Assembly (NCBI GenBank): GCA_905221605.1
Contig: CAJNDS010002499.1
Location: 62,001 to 126,000 of the forward strand
Reading direction: 5' to 3'
DNA from: Symbiodinium natans
Taxonomy: Eukaryota > Sar > Dinophyceae > Suessiales > Symbiodiniaceae
DNA: 64,000 nucleotides
The position numbers were made by a program, and so were the translations under genes. Numbering within the stretch: the first letter of the stretch is position 1; the number at the start of each line of letters is the position of its first letter. This document shows, piece after piece, positions 54,643-64,000 of the stretch. The notes beneath the pieces are model-generated. The model was not told where the DNA came from. It saw nothing but the letters and a program-made list of their open reading frames with translations, and did no database searches.

Positions 54643-54870
54643 GCCAAGGGGGCCTGTTTTGGGCTAGATTTGGGTTTCTTTGGTAAGTGTATTTCTGAGA
54701 CGTTCGAAGGAGAAGCGGGGCCCCCCTGATGCTGCTGATGCTGGCCTGGGTGTGGTGCCAAGGGGGCCTGTTTCGGGCTAGATTTGGGTTTCTTTGGAAG
54801 GTGTTTTTCGGAGACGTTCGAAGGAGAAGCGGGGCCCCCCTGATGCTGCTGATGCTAACCTGGGTGTGGG
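54643..54870 (+). repeat. 114-bp tandem duplication
   Basis: Two copies begin GCCAAGGGGGCCTGTTT at 54643 and 54757. Both run through GGGCTAGATTTGGGTTTC, GAGACGTTCGAAGGAGAAGC and GGGGCCCCCCTGATGCTGCT to CTGGGTGTGG, with few differences. A partial third copy of the GCCTGATGCTGCTGATGCTG end follows. Confidence 0.9.
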
Positions 54871-56578
54871 TGTGGTGCCTGATGCTGCTGATGCTGGCCG
54901 TTGCGTGTCATGTGCGACAAGAGAGAGAGCTACTTGAATCACTGAGCTGGGCATGCTGCAACATGTCTGCCGGTCTATGGTTCGCAAAGGTGTCTGTCTC
55001 ATTGCTCTCTGCATCTTCCGGGCTGAGGGTCGGCGCTTTGCTCTCTCGGCGCCTCTCTGTTCCTGTAAGATCAGTGTCCCCAGTCCTAGGCCTACTAGAG
55101 CTTTCGTCCCAGCCCGTGGCTCTCAAGTAAGCTAAGTTCAGAAGTGCTGGGAGGCACTGTCGCGTCCTCCAAGCAGTGCCGGATCTACAGCAGGTGCACG
55201 GAACTGGCACGGCAGCCCAGTGGGGTTGCAAGATGTACCGGCTTTGTGAGGCGCTGAAAACGTGCTTTGTGTGAGAGTGACGCCGTAGACTCTTTGTGCT
55301 AACTGGAAGCACTTTGTGCTGTATGCATGTGCCTGCAGCCTTTTCCGGGAACGATATACTGACCTTGAGCACAACTAGACCCCTAAGCAGGGAGCCGCCG
55401 CTCAGGTGCGTGAGGTTGGTGTTGTGGGCGTGCTGTCCGGGATGCCGCGTGGCAACGTTGTTTGGTCATTTTTTGGAGTTGATGGACACATCTGTGTTCT
55501 TGTAGCGCGAAGGGAGAACTTGTGCAGTGCTGCGTGGGTCTCCCGAATGGAGTTGTGCCAACGATAGCCCTTAAGAACCTTAGTTCTAGCGCTACGCGAC
55601 CCGGCCTCGGCCGGGGCCTGTCCCAGCAGCGAAGCAACGGCCCCAAGCGAAAATTTGGGGGACGGGGGGGGGGGGGTTACAAATGCCTCCTGGTCCTGAT
55701 GCACCGTCCGCTTCCGGGCACCTGTTGGCTAGCGGGGGTACCCATTCCGGGCAAAGAAGGTACCACATGAAGGGGGGGGGAAAATTGTCAGGTTGGGAAG
55801 GGACTCAAGGGTACTTCCTTTGAGGCTCCGCACACACCTCCCGGGTGGGATTGTAGTTTTGCCCAGTTTTCGTCGTGTGCTGTGAGAACTGAAATGGTAG
55901 TACTTGTAAGGATGCCACTCTCAAGGTGTGAGTTTTCGGTGTGCTAGATCGACCTTCTGGATGTGGTGGGAGGTTCTCGAAGAGCCTCCACACGCCTTCC
56001 CTTCCCAGCATCAACCCAAAACGGTCCCAGGGTCTTCCGGCGGGCATGCAAGATTTCCGATCCGAGCCTGCTCCTGGGACGCGATGGTTTGCGGTTGAAA
56101 GAATTGAGAGCTTTGAGAGGGGATTGCAGGTTTGGAAGCAATTTCTTAGGAGGGGCACAGGAGGCAAGGGGAAAGGGGGAAAGTAGCAAGGGAGGGGGGG
56201 TGTTGCGGGCGTGGACGTTCATATCGACACAGCGAACACAGTGGCACGCATCTAGGGATGGGAAGGGCGTAATGACTGGAGCAAGCCGAAGTGTGCTCCT
56301 TTGCACGGTTGATGGGGGCACTTGGGAATGCTTAAGCTGCTCAGGCAATTAGTCACAGTTGCAATAGGAGCAAAGGGAGTAGGCCTAGCTTGCAAGTCAA
56401 GCTACAAACTCACCACGCTGTCGCAGCTGTCAGATGCTGGAAAGTCACCAAGCGCCGCTCTTTCCTGGGTGCCGGAGACGACACGTACAGCTGTCTCTAT
56501 CAGGCCTGTCACTCTGTTGGAATGGGCAAGGGGTCTTTTGACCGACGTAGAACCAAGTTCGTAGCCGCAAACACGTGC
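54871..56578. other. No recognisable gene
   Basis: Frames up to 154 codons without motifs. Short G runs at about 55664-55676 and 55772-55780. Confidence 0.35.
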
Positions 56579-56581
56579 CTG

Positions 56582-56772
56582 TAGTTGTAGCAGGAGCAGG
56601 AGCAGGAGCAGCAGCAACGGCAGCAGCAGCAGCAGCAGGAGGAGGAGGAGGAGGAGGCGGAGGAGGAGGCGGAGGAGGAGGAGGAGGAGGCGGAGGAGGA
56701 GGCGGAGGAGGAGGAGGAGGAGGCGGAGGAGGAGGCGGAGGAGGAGGAGGAGTAGGAGGAGGAGGAGTGGTA
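56582..56772. repeat. CAG/GGA/GGC trinucleotide repeat block
   Basis: GCAGGA and CAG triplets pass into GGAGGAGGC units. The plus frame reads as poly-Gly/Ala (56575-56916) and the minus frame as poly-Leu. Both are artefacts of the repeat. Confidence 0.93.
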
Positions 56773-59079
56773 CTACTTCACTACGATACTGCCTTGGCAG
56801 GGAGGCCGCCACCAGCCACTGGTGTGAAAAACACAACTCGATTGTTTTTTGTACAAATTTTTTGCGTGGCTGAGACTGGCCCATTTGCCGTAGAAAGCGC
56901 AACCAGCAAAGAGTAATCCAGCCACGGCTAGGAAAAGCGCTTCCACCATGCCAACGGTGTATACAATGAGTCGGCAGTCCCACTCATGGAGGACCTAATT
57001 GAGCAGTGCGATCACAAGCTGATGCTGGGCGGTCTTGGAGTTAATACCTGTGGACAGTGTGAGTACGCAGCTTGGCAGCAAGTCCGACCCTCAACTATCT
57101 GTGCATATTCCAGTAATTGTAAAGGCCCCACTGGTGATGTGATATTCTGAAGAGGATGAATGCAAGCAGCTTGCGATGGTAATATATGTCCTACTTATGT
57201 CTCCCTGGAGCCTTTTACATGCGATTGCAATGACATAGTAGATACGGCGAACGCAAAGTAGCTGAGAATACCCTGCCCTTGAGGTTCACTGATAACCTTG
57301 TACTGTACCTGCCCAAACGGCTTATGAATCCATGTCGCTTTGCCCTGATGAGGGAAGACTTCTGTCCGGGTGCCGGAATGCCCTTGGCAGGTGTGGCCTG
57401 GGAGGCCACCCCCGGGCCTCCGGAAACATGCCAGCATGGAGTTCCGAGGAACCCTCGATACAAGTTTCAAAGACTGCCCTCCGCATCCTGCCGTCGAAAC
57501 AAGGCACCTGTGAAGGGCAAACTCCTCATCGGCAGCAACGGCAAGTGTGTAGACTTCGGGGGTGATGTGGGTGTGTGCCTCGGCTTGAGATTTGGGGTCG
57601 GCTTGGGGTTTCCAGTCGGAGTCCTTGGATTCAGTCACTCGCTGGACCCGGGGGCATCGTAGAGGGCTGACACAACGAGGTGCTGCCCCTCCGGGAACAC
57701 TTGAATTGTAATGGAATGTTCTTTTAATGGAATGTTCTTTGGCAGCAGAGTTCGAGGTGATACCCGTGTTGGCGGGTGAATGGACAGGTGGCTCCTAAAC
57801 TTTGCGAGCCCAAACACAAGGACGAACTGAAGTCCTAAACCCAGGCTCTCTCCAACCCAACCCCCTGCGTTCGAGCAGACTCCCCCCAAACCTTCAGCAC
57901 AAACCTTAAGCACACGATGCGCTGAACCTGAATGCGGCAGCCTTGCATCTCCCATCCAAGCCGTGAGGTACTTGGGTACTTGCCATGGGCTCGCCTGGCA
58001 GAGGCATAGTTCGGCGTGGAGTTTAGGGGTTTGGGCCTTCAGAACTTGCTAAGTCTTCAAGCGTAGCAGTAGGTTGTCACGAAAACAGCCGTTCAGGAGC
58101 TTGCCTTTGTCAGGGAATTGCAGTCTGTCCGTCCCCGAGCTTTCTTACTTGTGGCTGTCGTAGGCTTCGACGAATCAGTGGAGATCGCAACCATGATCGT
58201 TTGTTTTCGTGCTGTTCTTGCCGTAGCGCTTGTGCTGTTCAACGTCGTCCCTCAGCTATCAGTAGCTGCTGTCTCGAAGGCAGCTCGGGGTACTAGTATC
58301 ATTCGATGAATCGTAGTCGTAATCCTCAGGGTACGGGATAGGCCCCTGGCAGTGTAGACTTGGCTCTCAGAACTTGGGGCTGGCGAGAGGAGCAGTGCGC
58401 CCCAAAGTGTCAGGTCCGTGGTTTCGGGAAGGAAAGCCTAGCCCGAGAAACCTGGGCCCCAAATCTCACGTCAGAAGCTCTCGGAACCCTACAGTCAAGC
58501 CTTGAGATTCCTACAGGTGGTACTTCGACGGGGAGGCACTCAAGATTGATAGCGGCGACCTGCCCCTCGGTTGACATCGACGGTCTTGCCTTTTCTAGGA
58601 GTCAAGGTCCGGCAAGTACATTGTCCCTCGTAGCCCACAAGCTACAACTGGGGAACCACGCCCCTGACTTGATCCAGATTATGGGGAACAGGCAGTAGAA
58701 GGCAAACGCAGATCCAGCATTTGCGTTTCTTGGCGACTGCATCAGTAAAGCCAAGAGACTTTCAAAGATGTTGATTTGTAGAGTCCATGTCCTTGTTTCG
58801 CCAAACCCGGCGGTGTGCCGGGGCGCAAAACACATCATAAGCAACCTAAAAGGCCAAACCATGCGCTGAATATTGCGATGATCAAGTCGGCTTTTTCGGG
58901 AGCTGCATATGCTATACCTTGCATCAATGCAACGATATCCCTCTCGTCATTGGCGCTGTTGACGCGCGCAGGCCACCAAAGTCTGAATTACCCGGTAATT
59001 ACCCGTCGTTATTGGCAGAACCCTGCGAGAAGATATCGTGGTGGACGATTGCGGATGCCCGCGAGCACAAAGTCACATG
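56773..59079. other. No recognisable gene
   Basis: Frames up to 147 codons (57195-57638, minus) without motifs. A 20-bp phrase, TGGAATGTTCTTT, recurs at 57711-57741. Confidence 0.35.
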
Positions 59080-59195
59080 TTATTCCCAACATGTCCCAGC
59101 ATGTCCCAGCAAGGTGCCTCGACTATCCCGAGCACGGCGAGGTCTACATGGGTCCATGCGACAGCGGCCTCAACCAGAAGTGGTGCGCCACCTAG
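59080..59195 (+). CDS. Candidate exon with a ricin-B-type QxW lectin repeat
   Basis: The frame ends RCLDYPEHGEVYMGPCDSGL, then NQKWCAT and TAG (59193-59195). The spacing C-LDY----G-VY---C--G-NQKW is the hallmark of one (QxW) repeat of a ricin B-chain-like carbohydrate-binding fold, and similar sequences are frequent in dinoflagellate secreted or surface proteins (family knowledge, recalled). A full fold needs three such repeats, so this would be one exon of a larger gene, with an AAG|GTGCC junction possible near 59114. The frame is open upstream to 58815 but that part is not lectin-like. Nothing suggests a toxin catalytic chain. Confidence 0.42.
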
Positions 59196-59650
59196 AAAGG
59201 GGCAGTGGTGATGAGGGGTATAGAGGCATTCATTGCAGTGAGAGTCGTGCTGTTATGGAGACGTTCTCTTTGCATTGCCGGCTTCCACAGTGCACCACGC
59301 CGCTAGCATCCAAGCTTTTTCTTGCAGAGGCGCGCTGGTCCCGACCAAGGTAACAGGAGATGACAGTCTGGTAGTGGGGTGGTAGTCAACTTTTGGACAT
59401 TTTATCCTGGATGGGAATGGAAACGGGGGCCTGCATGCTGCGCATGCCTGTGAAAATGCAGATGCTCAAGACGAACTCTCCAAATGACGATGAAATCGAA
59501 ACCCCCAATCGACCCTCCAATAGACACCAAAATCCCCAAGAGCTCTCCCAAAGTCGCGCAGGTATTTCGACGGCCAGAGCCAGATCCTGAAATCCCGTTG
59601 GGACGACAGGTGCCTGGACTGGCGGCCGGGCGACAACCGCTTGCAGCTCG
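59196..59650. other. No recognisable feature
   Basis: Short frames only. Confidence 0.4.
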
Positions 59651-59653
59651 GAA

Positions 59654-59678
59654 TTAGGGTTTAGGTTTAGGGTTACTT
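59654..59678 (+). repeat. Short telomere-like stretch
   Basis: ATTAGGGTTTAGGTTTAGGG, followed by TTA: about three TTTAGGG-like units just before the CA repeat region. Confidence 0.7.
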
Positions 59679-59833
59679 AGTCATGGTTGTAATACATTGC
59701 TTCGATCGAAGCGCGGTTGTTGCCGATCGCGTGTGCCGTTCGATACCATCCCTGTCCCCCCCGCCCCCAGCCTCCAGCCTCCACCCTCTCCGGCCACAGA
59801 TCCCTCCGATCCACACCCCCACCCCAACCGCAC

Positions 59834-60232
<399 letters not shown>

Positions 60233-60608
60233 GATAAGAGAGTAAACTCTCATTGGCTTCCCTGTCCGGAGATCTCCTGCATGTTGATGAGAATGAAGTA
60301 GTAGGAGTACTAATGCCGATGTCCCAAGGTGCAAGCCATCTGGAGCGTTCGGACTTGAAATTATTTGAGGACCGAGGATTCCGGGTTTTGAGGGTACATG
60401 ATGTCACAAGCAGTATAGTGGATACCAGCTGCAACAACTTGCCCAGGTACTCCACGCGCAGGTACGTTTTCCTGCCCGATGACATAGAGCTTCGTTGGCG
60501 CGAGCTATGTCAAAGGACCTCGCGCCCCCTGCATAAAATACATTCTCCGCCAAGCCTCAAAGACTTTCCAAAAACCCTTAGCTTAGAATCAGGGTGCACA
60601 CACACACG

Positions 60609-60625
60609 CCCCTCCGTCAGAGGGG
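60609..60625 (-). other. Perfect 6-bp stem hairpin in the element's 3' region
   Basis: CCCCTC-CGTCA-GAGGGG on the plus strand, so the same hairpin on the transcript strand, next to a small CACACACAC stretch about 60 bp past the stop codon. Possibly part of the RNA recognised by the reverse transcriptase (inference); it could be chance. Confidence 0.4.
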
Positions 60626-60685
60626 ATAGCCAAGCATGCGGTCTATTTCCGGTTCGTCAGGCCGAGTCCTGGAACGTCATCCGAC

Positions 60686-63331
60686 TCAAAGTCTTATGCC
60701 CATCCCTCGTAAAAGAGGTCGAGCGATCTGTACAAGATTCTTACGAGCAAAACCGCGTCCACAGTAGATTTCAATTAAGTCCTCCACTTGCGGGCGTACC
60801 ATCACCAAAGGTCGAGCAAGTCGCATAATCAACAGCACTCTGGCACGAAAACCAGAAAGGACGTAAGAGCCGCGCCCCGCTGAAGACAAGGTTCGCAATT
60901 GTGTGGCATCGGTCGGCTGTCGAACTGTGATTGTCTTCTGAGGAACAGAGCAAATCGTCCCCAACAACTCTTCTCCTGAGACGTGCTCTAGCAGAATGGG
61001 CTCCCCGTAAAAGCCCAGATTCAGGCATAACAGACGCCAGTCATTATACCTGCTGAATGACGAAAGGAGAAAAGCACGATTGTCTGCATAACGAAAGCCT
61101 GTCAGCATGCCAGAAGTGAGCAAACATTCCCGAAAATTCTTCAGAAGAATGAATTCCGTTGTGTTCGCCACCAAAGTACACAAGACCGGAGCAACTGCGG
61201 AACCCATGGACGCTCCCTGAATTTGACGGAAAGTGTATCTGCCACAAGTGAAGTAGCTAGAATCCAGAAGAAACTGTGTCAAAGCAGGCAAATCAGCCAA
61301 CCACAAAGTCCTGGTGGGGTGTCTGCCGAATGCACGTTTTCCTCGGAAGATCGGCCATTTATTCTGGGTAGACACCTGGAGTTGTTGGTCCTGCCAAGCC
61401 TGTCCAGTCGACAACTGTGACAAATGCAGTAGGTATCGAAGCGATTCAATAATGCGAACGTGAGGAACAGAATTAAAGAACCCAATCAAGTCCTGTTGGA
61501 TCAGTTCACCTGAATCAGAGTCCTGCTGCATATGCGTCCACATCATCCGCATAGCTGTCAATGTGGAAGTGACGTTGTACGTGCTGGTTTCCGGAAAACA
61601 ATGCGACATCAACTGAAAAAGGGCCTTAGCCAAGAAAATGGTCAGACGTGAATGCCAGCAAAGATCACAAGCAATAACTGGTCTGGCCTTCTGAAAGGCT
61701 TTCGACGGCTTGGGTAACAACCTAGCCCGTGGGAGAGCCCTATCCCACTGCACCGCCCAAGAATAGCGTCTATTCCAAAGGGGCTCCGCTCGAAACTGAC
61801 TGCGTAAGTTGCTCAGAATATGACCCATACCCACAGTGCATTGTTGAAAAACCTCGAGGTCCAGGAACGTACGATCCATCAGAGCATGAAACGCAAAAGG
61901 ACACGCTACATGTGCTGTGTACGGGAAATGATCTGCTGGCGTAATGACAAAGCCCGTGAGGCGTTTGACGACTTTCAGAACATCTCGGGCCCGGTCAAAA
62001 GCCGGACGCTCAAGTGCTTCAGCATGAAGAGTCAACTGTACATCGACCCACTTCTCCCAATCAAGAAGAACATCTGATGGCAACTTCCAACGTGAACACC
62101 ATCGTCGGACCTCAGACAATGCATGTTGTCGCCACCTGGATGCAGACATAAAGGTGGTGTCATGCAGATTGAGAGAAGCCAAAGAAGAAAGAGGAAACAA
62201 CAACCGCACGTGTCCGAATACATGACCTGTTGGGTTAACCGCTCCGCGGGCATTCTGCCAAGCCTCACAAATACACTTCGCTGGGCGACGAGGCTTCCAT
62301 GTTTGCAGAAAAGAACGAAAATTGAACACTGTCGTTGCCCATGGCATAGCTTTAACTTCAATAAAGCTGGTCGATGGCAAATGCAGCGGAGGAAAATTGA
62401 CGCGAGCCGAACATATGATTCTTCGAATTTGGTTACGCACCGCCGACGTCAAATCATGCGCCAAAGGTGGAAGGCGCAATGGAATATTGGTCGGAGGAAC
62501 ATCACCTCCACGAAAACGCAGTATCAATCGCAACTGCTGGGAGGCACGTGTCCTCCAAGGCTCATCCAATTGTTGCACCAATCTTTGACGCAAGTAGAGC
62601 TGAGGCAGCGACGTCAGATGACTGCGCAGGATGCGCGACTCTCGAAACTTGTGCAATGAATTGCTTCCCAAACGATACAAGGAAAGAAAAATAGCGCAAT
62701 CCGCCCTGAAAGATTGTATATCCAGACGTTGATGGTTTTGCATAAAGCGTAGTGTCCTCTTAATGAAACGTTGACCTGTGTTGCTGGCAGGCAATGTGAA
62801 GGTACGCTCGTGCAAATGAAATCTGCGCAAAACCTGTGTAACCCAGGGATGATTAAGCTCAGGACGAAACGTCCGAATCAGTGCAGCTTCTCGCGCCAAG
62901 CGATCATGATCATCATCGTTTGCAAACAAGACCAAAGAAATTGTACTGTAGAAACTGCGTTCCTTGTACCACACCTTGAGAGCAGGCTCAAAATACGCAA
63001 GCCTACCACGGGAATACTGAATGAACTTCCGTCGGCGAGAAGACTCCCGTTCCATGAGGGACAGGCCTGTCGACCCAATATAGCACCTGCAATACTTACA
63101 AGATGCTGTAGGTGTCACCCGAATGTAGACAACCTGCTGCTGTTGATGCCATTGCCAAGTATAGTCCTCAGGGACCTGAAACTTGGCCAAAAGATCACGA
63201 ACTTGCTTCAACCGATTGGTGTATGAAGGAATGGAAAAGAGTAATGCTCGTCTGAAAAGGTGCGCTCGTACCCATAGAAATCTGGAGATCAAAGAATGAG
63301 AACAAAGTGAGAAAAGAAGAGGAAGAATCAT
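60686..63331 (-). CDS. GIY-YIG endonuclease - reverse transcriptase fusion protein
   Basis: A frame of 881 codons from the first ATG (63331) to TGA (60686-60688). It is open back to the TGA at 63404, so an earlier start or readthrough is possible. Residues about 66-163 form a GIY-YIG nuclease: VYI (68-70), a CKYC insert (78-81), YIGSTG (84-89), arginines at 95-101, catalytic-type Glu in REAALI (148) and LNHPW (159-163). The reverse transcriptase follows: LPKPSK...RPVIA (about 540-554), motif A QDLIGFF with Asp 614, motif B QGASMGSAVAP (705-715), motif C FRYADN (746-751) and LLG (789-791). QGASMGS..AP and KPSK..RPV are Penelope-type RT signatures. In motif C the second Asp is Asn (AAT at 61079-61081), which may impair catalysis. 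The product would nick a target and copy the element RNA there. Length fits Naiad/Chlamys-type proteins as I recall them. Confidence 0.82.
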   Translation of the reverse strand: MILPLLFSLCSHSLISRFLWVRAHLFRRALLFSIPSYTNRLKQVRDLLAKFQVPEDYTWQWHQQQQVVYIRVTPTASCKYCRCYIGSTGLSLMERESSRRRKFIQYSRGRLAYFEPALKVWYKERSFYSTISLVLFANDDDHDRLAREAALIRTFRPELNHPWVTQVLRRFHLHERTFTLPASNTGQRFIKRTLRFMQNHQRLDIQSFRADCAIFLSLYRLGSNSLHKFRESRILRSHLTSLPQLYLRQRLVQQLDEPWRTRASQQLRLILRFRGGDVPPTNIPLRLPPLAHDLTSAVRNQIRRIICSARVNFPPLHLPSTSFIEVKAMPWATTVFNFRSFLQTWKPRRPAKCICEAWQNARGAVNPTGHVFGHVRLLFPLSSLASLNLHDTTFMSASRWRQHALSEVRRWCSRWKLPSDVLLDWEKWVDVQLTLHAEALERPAFDRARDVLKVVKRLTGFVITPADHFPYTAHVACPFAFHALMDRTFLDLEVFQQCTVGMGHILSNLRSQFRAEPLWNRRYSWAVQWDRALPRARLLPKPSKAFQKARPVIACDLCWHSRLTIFLAKALFQLMSHCFPETSTYNVTSTLTAMRMMWTHMQQDSDSGELIQQDLIGFFNSVPHVRIIESLRYLLHLSQLSTGQAWQDQQLQVSTQNKWPIFRGKRAFGRHPTRTLWLADLPALTQFLLDSSYFTCGRYTFRQIQGASMGSAVAPVLCTLVANTTEFILLKNFRECLLTSGMLTGFRYADNRAFLLSSFSRYNDWRLLCLNLGFYGEPILLEHVSGEELLGTICSVPQKTITVRQPTDATQLRTLSSAGRGSYVLSGFRARVLLIMRLARPLVMVRPQVEDLIEIYCGRGFARKNLVQIARPLLRGMGIRL

Positions 63332-63403
63332 GGAAAACCATCGGAGAAATGTCTGCACAAACTTGCCGCGTGCACTACGCGTTGCTTGCCGATCTGAGCA
63401 GAG

Positions 63404-63406
63404 TCA
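63404..63406 (-). other. Single in-frame TGA between upstream ORF and RT ORF
   Basis: Both ORFs are in the same minus-strand frame and this TGA (TCA on plus) is the only stop between them. On the transcript it reads GAG-TGA-CTC. UGA followed by C is a comparatively leaky stop context in eukaryotes. It may be a programmed readthrough site, a recent mutation, or simply the border of two proteins. Confidence 0.6.
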
Positions 63407-64000
63407 CTCCTGAGACAGCAGATGCGCGCCTGCGAGCAGGCGCACAAGACATGCCTCGTTCAGTTTGGCTGCCAATTGTACAGGCAACCCCCATTCCACT
63501 GCAAGAGTATCAATGGCAACACGTGAACCTGCATCTAGCTTACCGGCCGCAGACATGAACTCCGACACTGCCAAGTCAAGGGCTTGCTTCTTGCCCTTTC
63601 CCAAGGTGGTGGATGCCAACCAAGTGTTGACTGCGCTGATATTATGCCGCGTGAGAGAACAGCTCTCCAAGAACTTCACACCTCCCGGGGGGCAACGGAA
63701 CTGCGCATAAGTATCCTGGGGAGCAAGAAGGGGTTCCTCCTCGTCAAACACATCGTGTGGCTCCTCGTCATCCCGAACGTCCTCATGACCCTCTCCGGCA
63801 TCACCCACTGGTGAGAAGACGGGAAACTCCTCCGTCGGAACCTCCTCTTCTTGACATGGAGGCTTGCGCCGGGTAGATGGAGGGGTGGCCTTGGGACTTG
63901 GCCGTTGCTGCTTCGGGGTCCTCTGTGTAGTCGCCAAAGAAGCTGAGGTTCGACTCTTGAGCGAAGCGTTCTCCCGTTCCAGAGCCTGAACTCGGGTAAG
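63404..64000 (-). CDS. Upstream ORF of the retroelement, 5'-truncated by the window edge
   Basis: Open from the edge to TGA 63404-63406, 198 visible codons, with no in-frame ATG near its visible beginning, so the start lies outside. The visible order is a leucine-zipper-like stretch (LTRVQALERENASLKSRTS), a Pro/Lys/Arg-rich basic segment (PKQQRPSPKATPPSTRRKPP), a strongly acidic segment (DDEEPHDVFDEEEPLL), then a helical domain with STTLGKGKKQALDLAVSEF, AAGKLDAGSRVAIDTLAVEW and VRLLAGAHLLSQE. I recognise no family. Position and frame suggest the N-terminal part or a companion (gag-like, RNA-binding or multimerisation) protein of the retroelement. An unrelated host gene upstream is less likely. 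Confidence 0.6.
   Translation of the reverse strand, partial: LTRVQALERENASLKSRTSASLATTQRTPKQQRPSPKATPPSTRRKPPCQEEEVPTEEFPVFSPVGDAGEGHEDVRDDEEPHDVFDEEEPLLAPQDTYAQFRCPPGGVKFLESCSLTRHNISAVNTWLASTTLGKGKKQALDLAVSEFMSAAGKLDAGSRVAIDTLAVEWGLPVQLAAKLNEACLVRLLAGAHLLSQE

Noticed and set aside
60253-60828. 191-codon plus ORF over the retroelement's 3' part
   Set aside because: No motif; it overlaps the RT stop and the 3' non-coding region on the opposite strand.

Overview
The window looks like nuclear DNA from a microbial eukaryote, most likely a dinoflagellate alga (inference). It has no bacterial operons, few long open frames, many short exon-like open stretches next to GT and AG splice-like signals, degenerate TTTAGGG-type (plant/alga/dinoflagellate) telomere-like words scattered internally, and an exceptional load of tandem repeats. 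Only two loci are coding with high confidence: a repetitive intronless frame at 19105-23280 (+) and a retroelement at about 60230-64000 (-) that runs off the right edge.

Layout. 0.5-1.4 kb: AT microsatellite and C-tract-rich degenerate repeats, including one lone inverted relative of a repeat arrayed at 27-28.8 kb. 1.5-8.4 kb: mostly unassigned, with a few weak exon candidates. 8.8-11.1 kb: a 52-bp GC-rich satellite. 11.5-18 kb: weak coiled-coil-like exon candidates and a foldback repeat cluster at 13.7-14.3 kb. 19.1-23.3 kb: a 1391-residue protein built from eight nearly identical 155-residue units plus one divergent domain. 26.0-31.4 kb: a 5.35-kb structure that I read as a non-autonomous DNA transposon. 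It has about 92-bp inverted termini, each made of four 23-bp subrepeats, is flanked by a perfect 9-bp direct repeat (TCAAATGCC), and is filled almost entirely with tandem arrays. 31.4-59 kb: mostly sequence I cannot assign, with microsatellites, G-tracts, small duplications and a few low-confidence open frames. 59.1 kb: a short exon resembling a ricin-B type QxW lectin repeat. 59.83-60.23 kb: about 400 bp of (CA)n. 60.2-64 kb: a Penelope-like retroelement on the minus strand.

The retroelement encodes a GIY-YIG endonuclease placed N-terminal to the reverse transcriptase (the permuted Naiad/Chlamys-type order), with a CxxC insert inside the GIY-YIG core. It has an unusual YADN in place of the catalytic YxDD. 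It is separated from an upstream same-frame ORF by a single TGA, and its 3' side lies against the long (CA)n tract. I could not run homology searches. Family assignments come from motifs seen by eye, and the low-confidence exons are guesses about coding potential, not function.
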